DNA of 64,000 nt from positions 6,076,001 to 6,140,000 of the forward strand of contig NC_079875.1 of the NCBI RefSeq assembly GCF_029227915.1, written 5' to 3'. Source of the stretch: Hydractinia symbiolongicarpus. Taxonomy: Eukaryota; Cnidaria; Hydrozoa; Anthoathecata; Hydractiniidae. The translations under genes were made by a program, and so were the position numbers. The notes below the pieces were generated by a model, which did not search any database, had not been told where the DNA came from, and saw only the letters and a list, made by a program, of their open reading frames with translations. Within the stretch, counting starts at the first letter, position 1; each line of letters starts with the position of its first letter. Shown here one piece after another: positions 47,900 to 59,536 of the stretch.

Positions 47900-48130
47900 C
47901 ATACCCGGTGGGAGCGCGAGCCCGAGCGGGATTTGAACCAGCGACCATTGGGTTAGCGCCCCACTGCTCTGCCAACTGAGCTGTCGGCCGATAGTGAGAG
48001 GAGTTTGCAATTGCCTTTTCTCTCATACAGGATCGAGCCCAGTTGGTGATTCAAGCCCAGTAGCACAAGCCTTCACTTCCGCCAATCACGGCCACCTACC
48101 AAGCCGCGTGTTTCGGTAACATTACCTTCA
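47900..48130 (-). mobile_element. tRNA-derived SINE, second family
   Basis: On the minus strand the A box is GCTCAGTTGGCAGAGCAG (around 47966-47983) and the B box GGTTCAAATCCCG (47939-47927), spaced as in tRNA. The sequence after the B box (CTCGGGCTCGCGCTCCC) does not pair with the 5' side as an acceptor stem, and unrelated sequence precedes, so this is a SINE rather than a functional tRNA gene. Confidence 0.65.
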
Positions 48131-49199
48131 TCACCCCATATATATTTATTTTTTTCTGGATACAGTGTACATATTATAGAACAGTAGTAGAACAGTACAA
48201 TTTATAGAACAGTAGTAGAACAACAGTAGTAGCATACAGTACAAGGCATATATAGGTAGGTGGCCGTGAACAACACCTATGTGAACACAAGCCCAAATTT
48301 TACCAAAGGATAAACACAGAAATATCTAAGGTTCAAATCATTAGTTTTAGAACTAAGACAAATCCGAGTTTAAGTTTTCTCCTAAATAGGATCAATTTAG
48401 TATTTAAATTCTTTTACAATATTTTCTCAAGCTACAGATTATTACTTTTACTTCAGTTTGTTTCTTTGCTTGTCTACATTAACTAAGAAATAGTATTTAT
48501 ATTGGTGTAATTGTATATGAACACAGTTTTAAAGCTTCATCTGCATCAAAAACACCGATTTCTCTCCTATGAACACGTTAATCCTAGATAATTTTGATAC
48601 AACCTCCGTAAATTAGATAACTCTGAGACTAAATTCTAAAGTTACGTTTTTACGATTAAGGTCAAAATAAGAACAAATGAGCCAAAAAAGGTAAGAACAT
48701 CTACACTCAGGACAGCATATTTTACTAGCTGCTGCAAAAAAGCGTGCAATACTTTAAACTATATAGCTTTTACAATTGAGCGTGAATAATCAACATATCG
48801 GCGAAATTTTTGTCAAATGAAAAAAAAATCTAACTTAGGTGCATATAACCAGGTTTTTGTGGATACAATCAAAAACAGTTCAACCAAAATTTAATTTTCT
48901 AAATCAAGCCACGGTTGTAATAAGCATTTAAGATACGTAGATTTCAACACGTGATACTTGTGGCATTATCCTTAAAACATTGCAGCTTGCTGTTAACTGT
49001 CCATGCGTTGCCTTCTTAGGTCTAGTAATTGTAATTTAAAAAACAAAAAAAATTCCTTTGTACATCCTCTTTTTTCGTCTAATACTCTTTTTCACAATAT
49101 CAAGTGAGATTAGTCGGTTTTTAATAAAAAAAAGCTTTAGAAAAATTAATAAATGTCCTTGCCTTTAACATGATTTACATTTAAAAAACAATTCGGTAA
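48131..49199. other. Intergenic, nothing recognised
   Basis: 48175-48245 has a short AGAACAGTAGTAGAACA repeat. The rest is AT-rich without signal. Confidence 0.4.
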
Positions 49200-50110
49200 A
49201 TTATTCTGACATTTTTTTTCATTCCACATAACCTTTTGACATTGTAAGTGTTTTTATTACTAACCAATGTGTAGCAAACAATAAAGTTAGTATGACATCC
49301 TCGAACTTTAATTAGGTTATGTGACCTTTGCATGACATGTTGTTTAATATTGCATTCACGTAGACAAAAACAAATGATTCGTTTATTTCATCTCTTATAT
49401 TTTTGGTTTATCGAGAAGCAAGGTGAGTGTATTATTATAATAGACTAGTCGATAAATGTCCGTAAAAAAATCCATTTGGGAAAAAATGAAATAACAAACT
49501 TATTATAACAGATGTGTTATTATTAGTATATGTTATGTATAGCTCATATAACAAAGACGAATACATTTAAAAGATATTTTATAAAACACATTTTTTGACA
49601 TCTTTTACTTCTCCCATAGCTGCTCCTGAGTAGTTGTGTCATCGATAATATAATCGATAATATAAAAAAATAATTCGGAAAAATTTATGAGCTTATGAGT
49701 CATTGTGTTTCATCAAGCATGTAAAATCAATCCTCACAGCATACTTTTTAAAGGCCTAATCTTTCTATCGAATTATAGAATCCTTAAAAGCGCAACGGAA
49801 GATATAGATTTTAACGTTCTTCAATTTTCTACATTGGTAACGTTTAATTTAAACTGGCTTACCAAATTCTTATGGGGAAAAGTAAAGCTGTCTGTGTGTA
49901 CTGTAAATTTCCCCCATTCTCTATATGGCTAGTTTTTACCTTAAATCTTCAAGTTAGGCTTTATAAAATTATTATACAAATAAAAGGGGGTGTTATTGAT
50001 ATACGTTCTTTTATTTCCTAGATGGCTAATGTTTGCCGTTACCCTTTAAGATGGGCTTTATTAAACGATTATAGGCACAAGGATCGCAATTGGCATACTT
50101 AAAGTTCTCT
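49200..50110 (+). repeat. Segmental duplication block upstream of gene E/F
   Basis: Same order as 25320-26280 (see that entry), at roughly 85-90% by eye. A short inverted piece at 50140-50165 (CGCTCTCATTCTATATTTAC) mirrors 26775-26800. Confidence 0.7.
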
Positions 50111-50418
50111 TGTGCTCCATACAAGAGAAAGTTTACTATAACCCGCTCTCATTCTATATTTACTCATGGTAATGATATGATTAAAAGTTATTTTGCGTAG
50201 ACTTGCAGGCATTTACCACTGCGCATGTGCAGAAAATGTCTATCATGAAAATGGTATCAAGATTTAGTTTTAAAATGTGCACCTCTACTCTGATCACAAT
50301 GCTTTATAAATTTTTTTTGAAAAACAATCTGAAACCGAGAGATAATCCACGTCAAAAATTAATAATTTCACCATAACTTCTTTTATTTCTTAAAAAAACT
50401 GGGGAATTTAAATGCAAA

Positions 50419-53400
50419 ATGGAATGCAAGGTTTGTAAGCGCGTATGTCATGAACTGATAGTTTTTACCTGTGCACACGAGTATTGTCAAGGTTGTGTAG
50501 ATGGCATTTTGCCAGTTAATACAGATGATAATGGTAAAGTGAAATGTCCATTAGGATGTACAGAGAAAACAGCAATACAGACAACATCCTCTCCAAGGGT
50601 CAGTTTGACGGATGAGTTAAAAGAGAAAATCGAAGAAACTGGGTATGATAAGTTTTAGTGTACTTTTGCTAAAATGAGTTGTAAATGCTGTTTTGAAAAA
50701 GTCACTTTTCTAATTTTACTATAAAACACTTTCTAAAGGAAACAGTATGGCAAAATTATGCAATTAAATTATATTTTGTCCCTTTTGAAAGAAACAAGAA
50801 AGTCCATAACACATGGGGTAAAATAAGTGGAAATGGCAAAGTCTTCCTTTTTATGTGTGTTTTAAAAAACGCGTCAGCATTAATTACTTTTACCTTTGTT
50901 GTTTGGTTCTCAAATTTACAATTTTTGCATTTTCTATAAGGCTAAGATTTCTGGCACATTTCTTTTTCTTAAATAAAACAATTGTTTGTGTTTTAACTTC
51001 AAACCAAATAACTAAGATCACTAGCTTTGAGACCGTTGTGGAACGTTGTTGTGTTTGTTTAATGGTACCGTATACAGCAATGCATTATGTAATTCTCTTG
51101 GCAAGGAAAATCGATTTAAATTTGGCAATTATTTTAAGTGTTACATAAAACTATTTAGATGTCTAAAATTATTACTATACTTTGAGCAGGTTAATAAGGA
51201 TTATTTTCCGACCACCTGCTAACCAAAGAAACACCATAACACCCGAGGTGACGTCTGTCAATAACTTAGAAAAAACCTTAAATCCATTGAAGATGGAAAG
51301 ATCCATCATTACATTTTCCGCTGAAAAGATGTTTCTTTGAATTATTTATGTAGGAAGATAGTACGATTATGTACTTGATAATGACAGCAATATTCATGGT
51401 AATTACATGCAATCTGAAACAGGGATTACTGCAATTAACAATACGATTTTATATGCATGCGAAAAAAGAAAAAATATTTAACTTTGTTGATAAAAATTAT
51501 TTTATGATAAGCCATTTTATTCTTTAGAAAAGCCATCGAATGTGAAAGCGAAATCGAATGCAAGAACTGTTTGCGCACATGTGATCAGCTGAAATCTTTA
51601 AATTGTGGACATCAGTATTGTAAAGATTGTGTAAATGATAATGTTGATGATAATGGTGAATTTCAATGTCCACTAGGATGCAGAGACAAAACAGCATTAG
51701 AGAAACACAACACAACACCCTGTCCAATGACCAGTTTAATGGATGACTTTAAAGAGAAAAATAAAATTACTGAGTATGAGAAGTATAAGTATGGTTTCGT
51801 TAAAAGAAGCTGCGCAAGCAACCGTTTTTCTTATTTACTATCAAATACTTTTTCAAGGAAATGGAAAACTGTTAAAGACTCGGACACAATTTTTAATAAT
51901 ACCCCTATTTTGTTTGAACAACTTTTAAACATGAACATACGATTGTGAAATTGAACAAAATATATATAACTTTATTTAGTGACACGACTATAGAAGATAT
52001 ATCTGAAGATAAACATAAAAACTACACATTTGAAGGTAAGAAAGTTGTATTTCTATTAACCGACATAATTTTATTATATAAAGATTAAAAATGAACCAGA
52101 ACATGTAAAGCGATCATTTAAACTGTTATAAACAGCATAATTCGAAACAATTTCAGGAAATTTAGCATTGCTTAACGGGTTACGTCTATATTCTTGTAAC
52201 AACGTGGAATTGATATTAACATTTTGAGCTACTTTTCCAGAAAGATAACAATAGGCTTAGACATTATAGATGATTGAAGTTCTATATATACCTGTATTTC
52301 TTTCTGATCTTGAAGAACCATGCAAAAAGGAGGACGTAAAAAAGTTATTACAATTGGAAAAAAAGTTTTTTGCCTGCTTTTTCTCCTTTATCGTCATGTT
52401 ACGGGTGCACCAGGATTCTTGTTACTTAAGTTTTTAAAATTCATTCTACCACTGAATAGTGTAGTTGTTTTAAATAGAATTTACCCACCTTGGCAATAAC
52501 GTGATTGTTATATTTATTATGAACATAACTCCTTGTTTAAGTAATATTATTTTTGATATATTTTCAGAATAATCTCCTTCTCATTTCAAACAAATAATGT
52601 TTTAATTTTATATATTCAATATATGATTGGATAATTTTATGTAAATTAGCCTATTACAAAGTGTAAGACATACAAATTATGTGGTAAATTATAATCAACA
52701 GCAAATAGCATTAGAAAGCAATACATGCCCAAATTGCTTAGCAATCGGCTATATTAATATACTACGTCGGTGTCTTCGGTAGACGAAATGAACATAATTT
52801 TGCACATGAAATATACTTTTTTTCCTGAAAATATAAAACAGACATTATCAATGACTATGTTAGCTTCGGCAGCCTAAAATAAGATAATTCATTTTATCAA
52901 TTTTATTAAAAAATTAAAGTTGTCAGACATAACTATATTGTAGATTGGTTTTAATTAAGAACTCAAAGGCAAAATTTGTTCCAGAAGGAGAGCAATCCCC
53001 CCCCCTGTTGCTAAGTTTTTATTAAGTATTTTTATTATCTATTAGACATATGCATGTTATAGGTGCTATACCTTTTAGAACTTTAGATATTATCAATTAC
53101 TCAAAAATAACCCTTTAATTCTTATAATCAGGAAAATAGACCTAGAAATTGGCAAAAAAAATTGCGAAGAACACTGCAAGGAAAATCGAACTTTTGATAT
53201 TATCGATTACTCAAAAATACCCCTTAAATTCCTTTAATCAGGAAAAAGACCTAGAAATTATCAAAAAAAATTGTGAAGAACAAGGCAAGGAAAATCAAAT
53301 GCAGCAAATACGTTGTCCCTAGTTTTTTTCTATATATTGCGACGAGGTGCTAACATCATACTGCGAATGATGTGATAATACATTAGCTGACATACCGTGA

Positions 53401-54246
53401 TTCATGAAGTTAATCTTCAAAACATCGTGAGGACGAAAATATGCATTTATTCACAAAGAATTCAGTCAAAGGCTGTACTTGCCATTACCTATTTCAGACG
53501 TATAAAAGAAAACCCACCAAACCTAATTTTTGACACTCTACTAACCAAGTAACGATTAGAAGAAAGTTTCGTGTTACTGAATTTGGGGATGAACCCTTGA
53601 CATTTCGTTGCGCGAAATAGAAGGTAAATGTTGTTGGGGATTTTTTTCATGCATAAATAACCAATTGCCCTAATTGTAACAAGTACTAATAATAAGGACT
53701 TCATAGAAATTTAAATGCTATTTTTAAGTAATGGGATAAAAAATTTTGCAGGCCATTATTTAAAAGATGAATCGGTCTTATAGATTGCATAGGTTGCGTA
53801 TATAAAGATGTGTATTCTCTTATCATTGGAAAAATTTTGACTTTTTGTGTCTAGTTTTGTGTTTTTTAGAAAAATTGAAAGAATATCTAGCTTGTGCTCC
53901 GTTATTCGCTATTTCGAAAGAATCCACACTAGGTAGTAGTCAAGAAGACATGACAAAAAAATTTGGAAAAAGAAAACTGTCATCAGGTAAATGTAACACG
54001 ATTAATATGTATTATAATATTAATTTTATGTTCCCTTGCCTACAAATTTAATGTATTTTATTTTTAGCTCCAGACTCGGATGTACCGAGCAGAAAAAAAA
54101 GAAAGATCGATTCTACCATTCAACCATGGTACATGTATGATAAAAGCATGATATTAAATGCGGTCTTCCGTCTCTTTTCATATGGTCGTCGAAAAATCAA
54201 TTGGGGTGAAAGTAAAAAGAAAAAAGAACTGTTTGCGCACATGTGA
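50419..54246 (+). CDS. Gene E/F: predicted double-RING protein with lysine-rich tail (273 aa)
   Basis: Five exons join in frame: 50419-50642 (RING 1), 51528-51773 (RING 2), 51980-52035 (linker, TTIEDISEDKHKNYTFE), 53870-53986 and 54068-54246. RING 1 starts MECKVCKRVCHE and is C3HC4 complete. RING 2 has an acceptor TTATTCTTTAG, no ATG (ATC where the relatives have ATG) and no in-frame start before an upstream TAA. Its phase-2 acceptor fits the phase-2 donor of RING 1, so one transcript with two RINGs is the simplest reading. RING 2 has a shortened loop before its last CPLGC. The tail is not ankyrin: KLKEYLACAPLF, then SRKKRKID, a likely nuclear localisation signal. I do not recognise this tail. 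The last exon runs into a duplicated insert, so its end may be new. Alternatively there are two loci, F being a pseudogene without a start. Confidence 0.55.
53082..53304 (+). repeat. Tandem duplication, two units of ~110-115 bp
   Basis: TTAGATATTATCAATTACTC... and TTTTGATATTATCGATTACT... both continue through TAATCAGGAAAA, GACCTAGAAATT and GAAGAACA. A relative with ACCTTTTAGA and ATCCTTATAATCGGGAAAAT is at 15790-15880. It lies in an intron of gene E/F. Confidence 0.75.
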
Positions 54247-54372
54247 TCAGCTGAAATCTTTAAATTGTGGACATCAGTATTGTAAAGATTGTGTAAATGG
54301 TAATGTTGTCGTAGGTCTCGTTTTATATGGTCGTCGAAAATCAATTGGGGTGAAAGTAGAAAGAAAAAAAGA
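54180..54372 (+). repeat. Templated insert: 84-bp copy of the RING 2 exon between direct repeats
   Basis: 54225-54308 equals 51563-51646 except at one base (54300). It is flanked by two copies of a ~45-bp sequence (TATGGTCGTCGAAAA, TCAATTGGGGTGAAAGTA) at 54181-54224 and 54326-54372. The copy encodes the first half of the RING (NCLRTCDQLKSLNCGHQYC), in a frame different from that of the gene E/F last exon. Confidence 0.85.
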
Positions 54373-54914
54373 AAAATTTTTTTATTATTATTAGTATTGT
54401 AACACCTTTGCACAAAATTGATTAAAATTTTATAGATTATCCATAATAACAACTGTTGGGTTGTCATGATTGATGAAGTATTTCAGACCAAATCAGCCAT
54501 GTAATGTGCATCGCTCACAATTATTGTTTTTTTTTTCTATTTTGGATCGCAATGCGCATGCTCTTCTTTTTCATCCCGCGCTTGGGTCGGTAAAGTGATA
54601 TTATATGAACCGAGTCAACTCACCTAACCAATCCGTTCCGTGTTAAAAGAACTCGCCTCCTATAATGTCAAATATTTTATTAGCAAGCTGTTTTATTTTA
54701 TGCCAACATCGAGCCAACTCGTCTCGTATAATCATGCTGTAAGGTTATAAAAAATGTATCAATGTTTTTACAGATAAAAATAGTACATTACGTATAGCCC
54801 AATGGGAGTGCTTTAACGTTTTGCAATAACTATTTGTTGATATGACGACACGTAGGAATTAATTCAGACATTTTCTTTGAAAGTTTCAAGTCTGACGTAA
54901 AGACGGATGCTTTT
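54373..54914. other. Downstream of gene E/F
   Basis: No coding signal recognised. Confidence 0.35.
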
Positions 54915-55150
54915 TAGTGGTTATGGAGTTCGCTTTGTAATCACAAGGTCCGTGGTTCGGTCCACAGCACGGCATGTTTAGCAAGTGTCTCTACAGCTAC
55001 GGGTCAACCCATGCCATGTGAGGGAAATTGGGTAGGTAATGCCGCTGTATACTTAATATATACATATCGAACACAGGACCCACATTGATAACAGTGTTTC
55101 AAACACTGAAGTGGTTATATCCTGTATGAATATTCGGAATAATAACAATA
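54915..55150 (+). mobile_element. tRNA-derived SINE, copy 2
   Basis: AGTGGTTATGGAGTTCGC, then the B box GGTTCGGTCC at 54954-54963, GGGTAGGTAATGCCG, GGACCCACATTGATAACAG, and a tail of GGAATAATAACAATAATAA. It matches 31745-32006 inverted. Confidence 0.8.
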
Positions 55151-55860
55151 ATAAGAAGGCAAATATTGCACGCACTTCCATTGTTGTTATAAGAAGCATC
55201 AATGATTATTAATGGAAGAGTTGATTACATATAAATGTTTACATAAATCAGGGGAATTCCGTTCTGTGTTTTATTTGAACGTATAATTATTTTAATTCCA
55301 GCTTGTCTTGAAGGTATTCTCTGTTACATCGATTTGGTTTGTATCCATTCCGTTATTCGCAGTTGCGTCGAAGTTGCGTTTCGTTGCACAAATATGTCAC
55401 GTTTTTTCTCTTTAAATTTACCCCGTTAAGGACATAAATATAGTAGTACGCTTTGTATTTGATTGCTAGACAAAAACTAGTTATTGTCTTAAAACTGTCA
55501 AGACGCCATGGCTCGTGGACTAAAAACTGGAATAAAGGACAACAATACGACCTGGTTGAAGTATTCGCCCTGTAGCTCTTTCATTTATTTGGTCAGCTAA
55601 ACCTGGATAACTATAAACACGACGGAAAAAAATTTAAGCTGTGTGAGCGATCTTATGAGCATTGCTAGTGGATCAAAAAATTGCTGTTAACACCACTATG
55701 CATAGCCGTAGATAGTACTGCACTGGCTATGAGCAATCAGGTCTTGTGTAACAACAATTCGAAATCGGGCTAAGAAAGGTCCAAAAGTCAGAGCAGGTAA
55801 TCTCCATGCAGATATTGTCAACTCTTGCAAAAAGGTGTGCAATATTAACTTGTAAAAAGA
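55151..55860. other. Intergenic, nothing recognised
   Basis: No frame or repeat I can place. Confidence 0.35.
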
Positions 55861-56275
55861 AAAACATCACCAGTTTCATTAATTAAATACATTTGATGAC
55901 GTTTCGACCGCATACCAGCATTATCAAGTCATGTAAAGTCATGTAAAAATACTATTTCGTAAAAGATTATTTTAAATACATTACATTAAATACAACCGTA
56001 CGATACATTCACCAACAAATAGGAAATATTGGAACAGATGCAATATTTCTATTCAAAGCTGGTTTATCCCTATGGATTAATAAACTCTCCTTCAGCTCTA
56101 GATCCAGGTTATTCTTAACGGTGTAGAGTACCGAAAGATTCTCCAAACAAGGCCTACGCTGGCAGTACAATACATGCTCGGATACGGATGAAAAATAAGG
56201 ACTTTTGGTCGCTTTAATTGATGAAACTGGTGATGTTTTTCTTTTACACTCAATTATATTTATACACACCAATAT
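55860..56275 (-). mobile_element. Penelope-like element 3' end fragment
   Basis: The minus-strand frame 56272-56009 ends LKESLLIHRDKPALNRNIAS, the same C-terminal pattern as the element in gene A (INESLFIMRD...LNNNI). Downstream on the same strand, 55930-55898 gives TTGATAATGC...GGTCGAAACGTC, a decayed hammerhead-like motif. The GIY-YIG core is missing. It abuts the MITE at 56281. Confidence 0.75.
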
Positions 56276-56280
56276 CTACA

Positions 56281-57063
56281 ACCTTGGAGGAAAGAATACG
56301 GAAGGAGAAACAACTCTATTAATTCTATTGAAACACTGCGTGAGGTTCTAACAGGTGTATGTATAGAAACTTAATTTGAAATTTTGGCGGTTGTGTGACT
56401 AAATTATTCGTGAATATCAATTCGCAACTATGATTGGTTATAAAAACAATTAGATAATTTGATGATGAATTTGATAATAATATCAAAACAAAAAGCCATA
56501 TTGAAATCGGTAAAATTTCTTTTGTTCTTATGTTAACATAATTAGCGAAGAAGCACATGCTCGACACTTTTGTAAACAAAAAGAAAAAGTTTATATCTCG
56601 TTTTAAAACGACGTTCTGTTATAAGAAGTTATTTCTTTAGTTAGAATAAACATTAATCCAGCACACATTTTGTCGGCACTCGTCCGGCGCATATCTATCT
56701 ATATTGTTTTTCATGATCAAAGTGGTATACTCAAGCCTGCAAAAATAGGTTAATATCATGGTTAAACGCTTTTTTCCAAACGTATTGTTGAAGTTTTTAA
56801 CAGCAATGTTTACCGACTTATATTAGGCACACTTTCCATACAAACTTCACGTGCCTGCAGCGTGTTACAGTCAGATTTCAATAGAAAAAAGTTAGCCCCT
56901 ATTAAAGGAGAATATGGAATTTGATCATTTTTTTGCGAAAAAGACTCGGTCGAGCACCTCACGCACTGATTCTTTTGAAATTAAAAACAATAGAAAATTC
57001 AATACATTTAAAGCGTACAGAAATGAAGTTGTTTCTCCTTCCGTATTCTTTCCTCCAAGCTAC
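56281..57063. mobile_element. MITE, copy 2 (complete ends)
   Basis: The ends CTTGGAGGAAAGAATACGGA and (right) TCCGTATTCTTTCCTCCAAG are exact inverted copies, continuing into GGAGAAACAACTC / AAGTTGTTTCTCC. The body is near-identical to 24349-25108. It starts six bases after the Penelope fragment. Confidence 0.85.
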
Positions 57064-57131
57064 AACATTAATATTAAGCTCTTTAACTTTTACAATTGAC
57101 CATTAAAACCTGTAAAAACTTTCCTCATAAA

Positions 57132-57600
57132 GCTTCTTTAAAGGGATTCCTCCATTAAGAAATTTTTTGAAAACCTTTTTTCATTTTTGAGATATTTAGC
57201 TTTAAAGATTGTCATCTGACCTTATGACATCATCATTGATAATGTAATAAGGTAGTAAGCGTAAATTAATAATTGAATTATCTGGAAAACTTATCAAAAA
57301 ATATCAAAACTTTATAGAAGTGTGGACTTTGCTCTTGATGATATCTTGACATATGTGAAGTTTTGTAGTTTAAAAGTGATCTCATCTTTAGTTAAAGGTA
57401 GAAATGTAACGTCAGCATTTTTTAGAAAAGTACTTGTATGATATCATAAGTTCTCAGATTATTATTTTTCAAATCTTGAATAACTTAAGAACGAATAAAG
57501 ATTTTTAAAAAAAAACTCAAATGACATGATAAACAGCTTTTTATCCTCCGAAATATATAAAAATATAATTTTCAATGCAGAAAAGCCCTTTAGGCATATT
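57132..57600 (+). mobile_element. Palindromic MITE, forward copy
   Basis: The start AAAGGGATTCCTCCATTAAG and the end TTTCAATGCAGAAAAGCCCT are loosely inverted. The inside has GACATCATCATTGATAATGT and AAGGTAGTAAGCGTAAATTA. It matches 58655-59092 as reverse complement. Confidence 0.65.
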
Positions 57601-58654
57601 TAAGATATGCAACCAGGATACATATGTTCCCAAAGGCATGTGTTTACAAACATTTCTGTCATACTTATGACTTGCTTATTATTTTGCCTAACAGGATACA
57701 GCAGATTTTTACTGAAATGTTCAGAATAAAAAATTTAAACACTTAAGTAGTATTTCTTAAGCTTAAAAAAACAGGCATAAAACTTGTTGCTGTTAACTGT
57801 TCTTTGTTTATTTCAGGAGATTATGATACACAAAGAAAGTGTGTGAAGTAAAGCATTGTAATTTCAGGTTTGATAAATGTAATTTAATAAAAGAAGAATC
57901 TTTGTTGCATCTTCTTTTTTTCTTCTTCTAATTCTCTTTTTTAAAAGATCAGATGATTTATAATAATAAAGCTAAAGATGATGAAAAGATTACCGGTCCT
58001 TGCCTTTGACGAGATTTATATTTAAAAAGGAAATGAAAATGGAAATTCCTCTTAGCAACTTGTTTTCTTCTAACATGACCTTTTGAAAGGGTTAGTGTTT
58101 TTATTACTAACCAATGCTTGGTAAACAATGGAGCTATTATGACATTATGGAACTTAATTTTATGTGACCTTTGAATGACGTATTGTTAATTGCGTTTATT
58201 TACACAAAAACAAATGATGCATCTTTTAGTATTGTATTGTAAATTTTAAGAGAATAAGAAGAGTGTGTAGATTTTGAATGTTGTTGTTATTAATTTTTGT
58301 TACAAGTCAAATTAGAAGAAGAAAAAAATCAGAGAAGCACCAGGTTCTGATTTTGACATGGGTTTTATTTGCGGTTGGCCTTACATGGGCTTACCTAAGA
58401 TGCGAAAAAATGGTATACCTGATGGGTTATGAATCATTTTGTTTAATTGAAAATTGAGGAATCTTTTGACAATTTCATCAACATACATCTTTAGAAGCTT
58501 AATATTACTAGTATAAAAAAGGTGCATGAGCCATATAGGCATACTATAAAGCTGTTTTCACCACGAACTAATCTTTACTGTAATCGAATCGTCTGTACTC
58601 TACAGGTTGAAAAAGATATAAGAATACATCGTCTTAACGTAATACTAAAAAAGC
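57601..58654. other. Intergenic with third copy of the upstream duplication block
   Basis: 58075-58225 (GTGTTTTTATTACTAACCAA, ATGTGACCTTTGAATGACG) is a diverged copy of 25345-25500 and 49225-49380. Confidence 0.55.
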
Positions 58655-59092
58655 ATAAAGGGATTCCTGCATTGAAAATGATATCTTTATATGTTGTGGA
58701 GAATAAAAAGTTGTTTATCAATTTCTTACACATTTTTTAAAAGTTTTTTCTCGTTCTTAAGTTATTTAAGATATTTAAATATTTCAAATATTAAAAAGTT
58801 TTGAAAAATGCTGACATTATATTTCTACTTGTAATTGAAGATGAGATCCGTCAAAGTCCAAAAGTTTAAAAAAGATTTATTATTAAGTAAGTTTGCAAGA
58901 TATTTCATCCATTAATTTATGCTTACTACCTTGTTACATCATCAATGATGATGTCTTAAGGTCAGTCGGAAATCTTTTAACCTTCATATCTCAAGAATGA
59001 AAAAATATTTCGAAAAATATCAAAAGAAATTGACAAACAAGTTTTTGTCCTCTATAACGTACAAAATAATGTTTTTAATGCAGGAATCCCCC
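58655..59092 (-). mobile_element. Palindromic MITE, reverse copy
   Basis: AAAGGGATTCCTGCATTGAA at the left, TTTTTAATGCAGGAATCCCC at the right. The interior is the reverse complement of 57132-57600 (ACATCATCAATGATGATGTC). It could form a large hairpin with that copy across about 1 kb. Confidence 0.65.
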
Positions 59093-59536
59093 ATTTAAAC
59101 GGCTAATCTTACGAATTAAAAAAGTTTACCGAACGATGTCGGTGCAAAAAATTAATTCATAAATGCATAACGAGATTACAAAGTACTTTGAAATTGTTAA
59201 CCGATGAAACACTATGGAAACTAAGGTGACGTTTGCCAGTAACTTAAGAAAGCCTAAACCCAATAAAGCTAGGGTAAATCAAAGGATATTTTTATAGATT
59301 ATTTATATGTAGTAAACAAACAGGGAGATAGTATTGACTTACCTGATATGGATAGCAACTTAACGTCTGTCATTTAACTAAGCAATTTTCATGATAACTA
59401 CATGCACTTTGAAATCATGTTTACTACAGTTAGTAATACAGTGCTGTGTGTAAGCAAAAGTGAAATAATAGTTACCTTTGTTTGTAATTAATATTTTGAT
59501 TATATGAAATTTCTTTCCTTAGAGTTTGAATGTAAA

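Noticed and set aside
47900-48010. Functional tRNA gene on the minus strand
   Set aside because: A and B boxes are present, but the acceptor stem does not pair and the flanks look like a SINE body.
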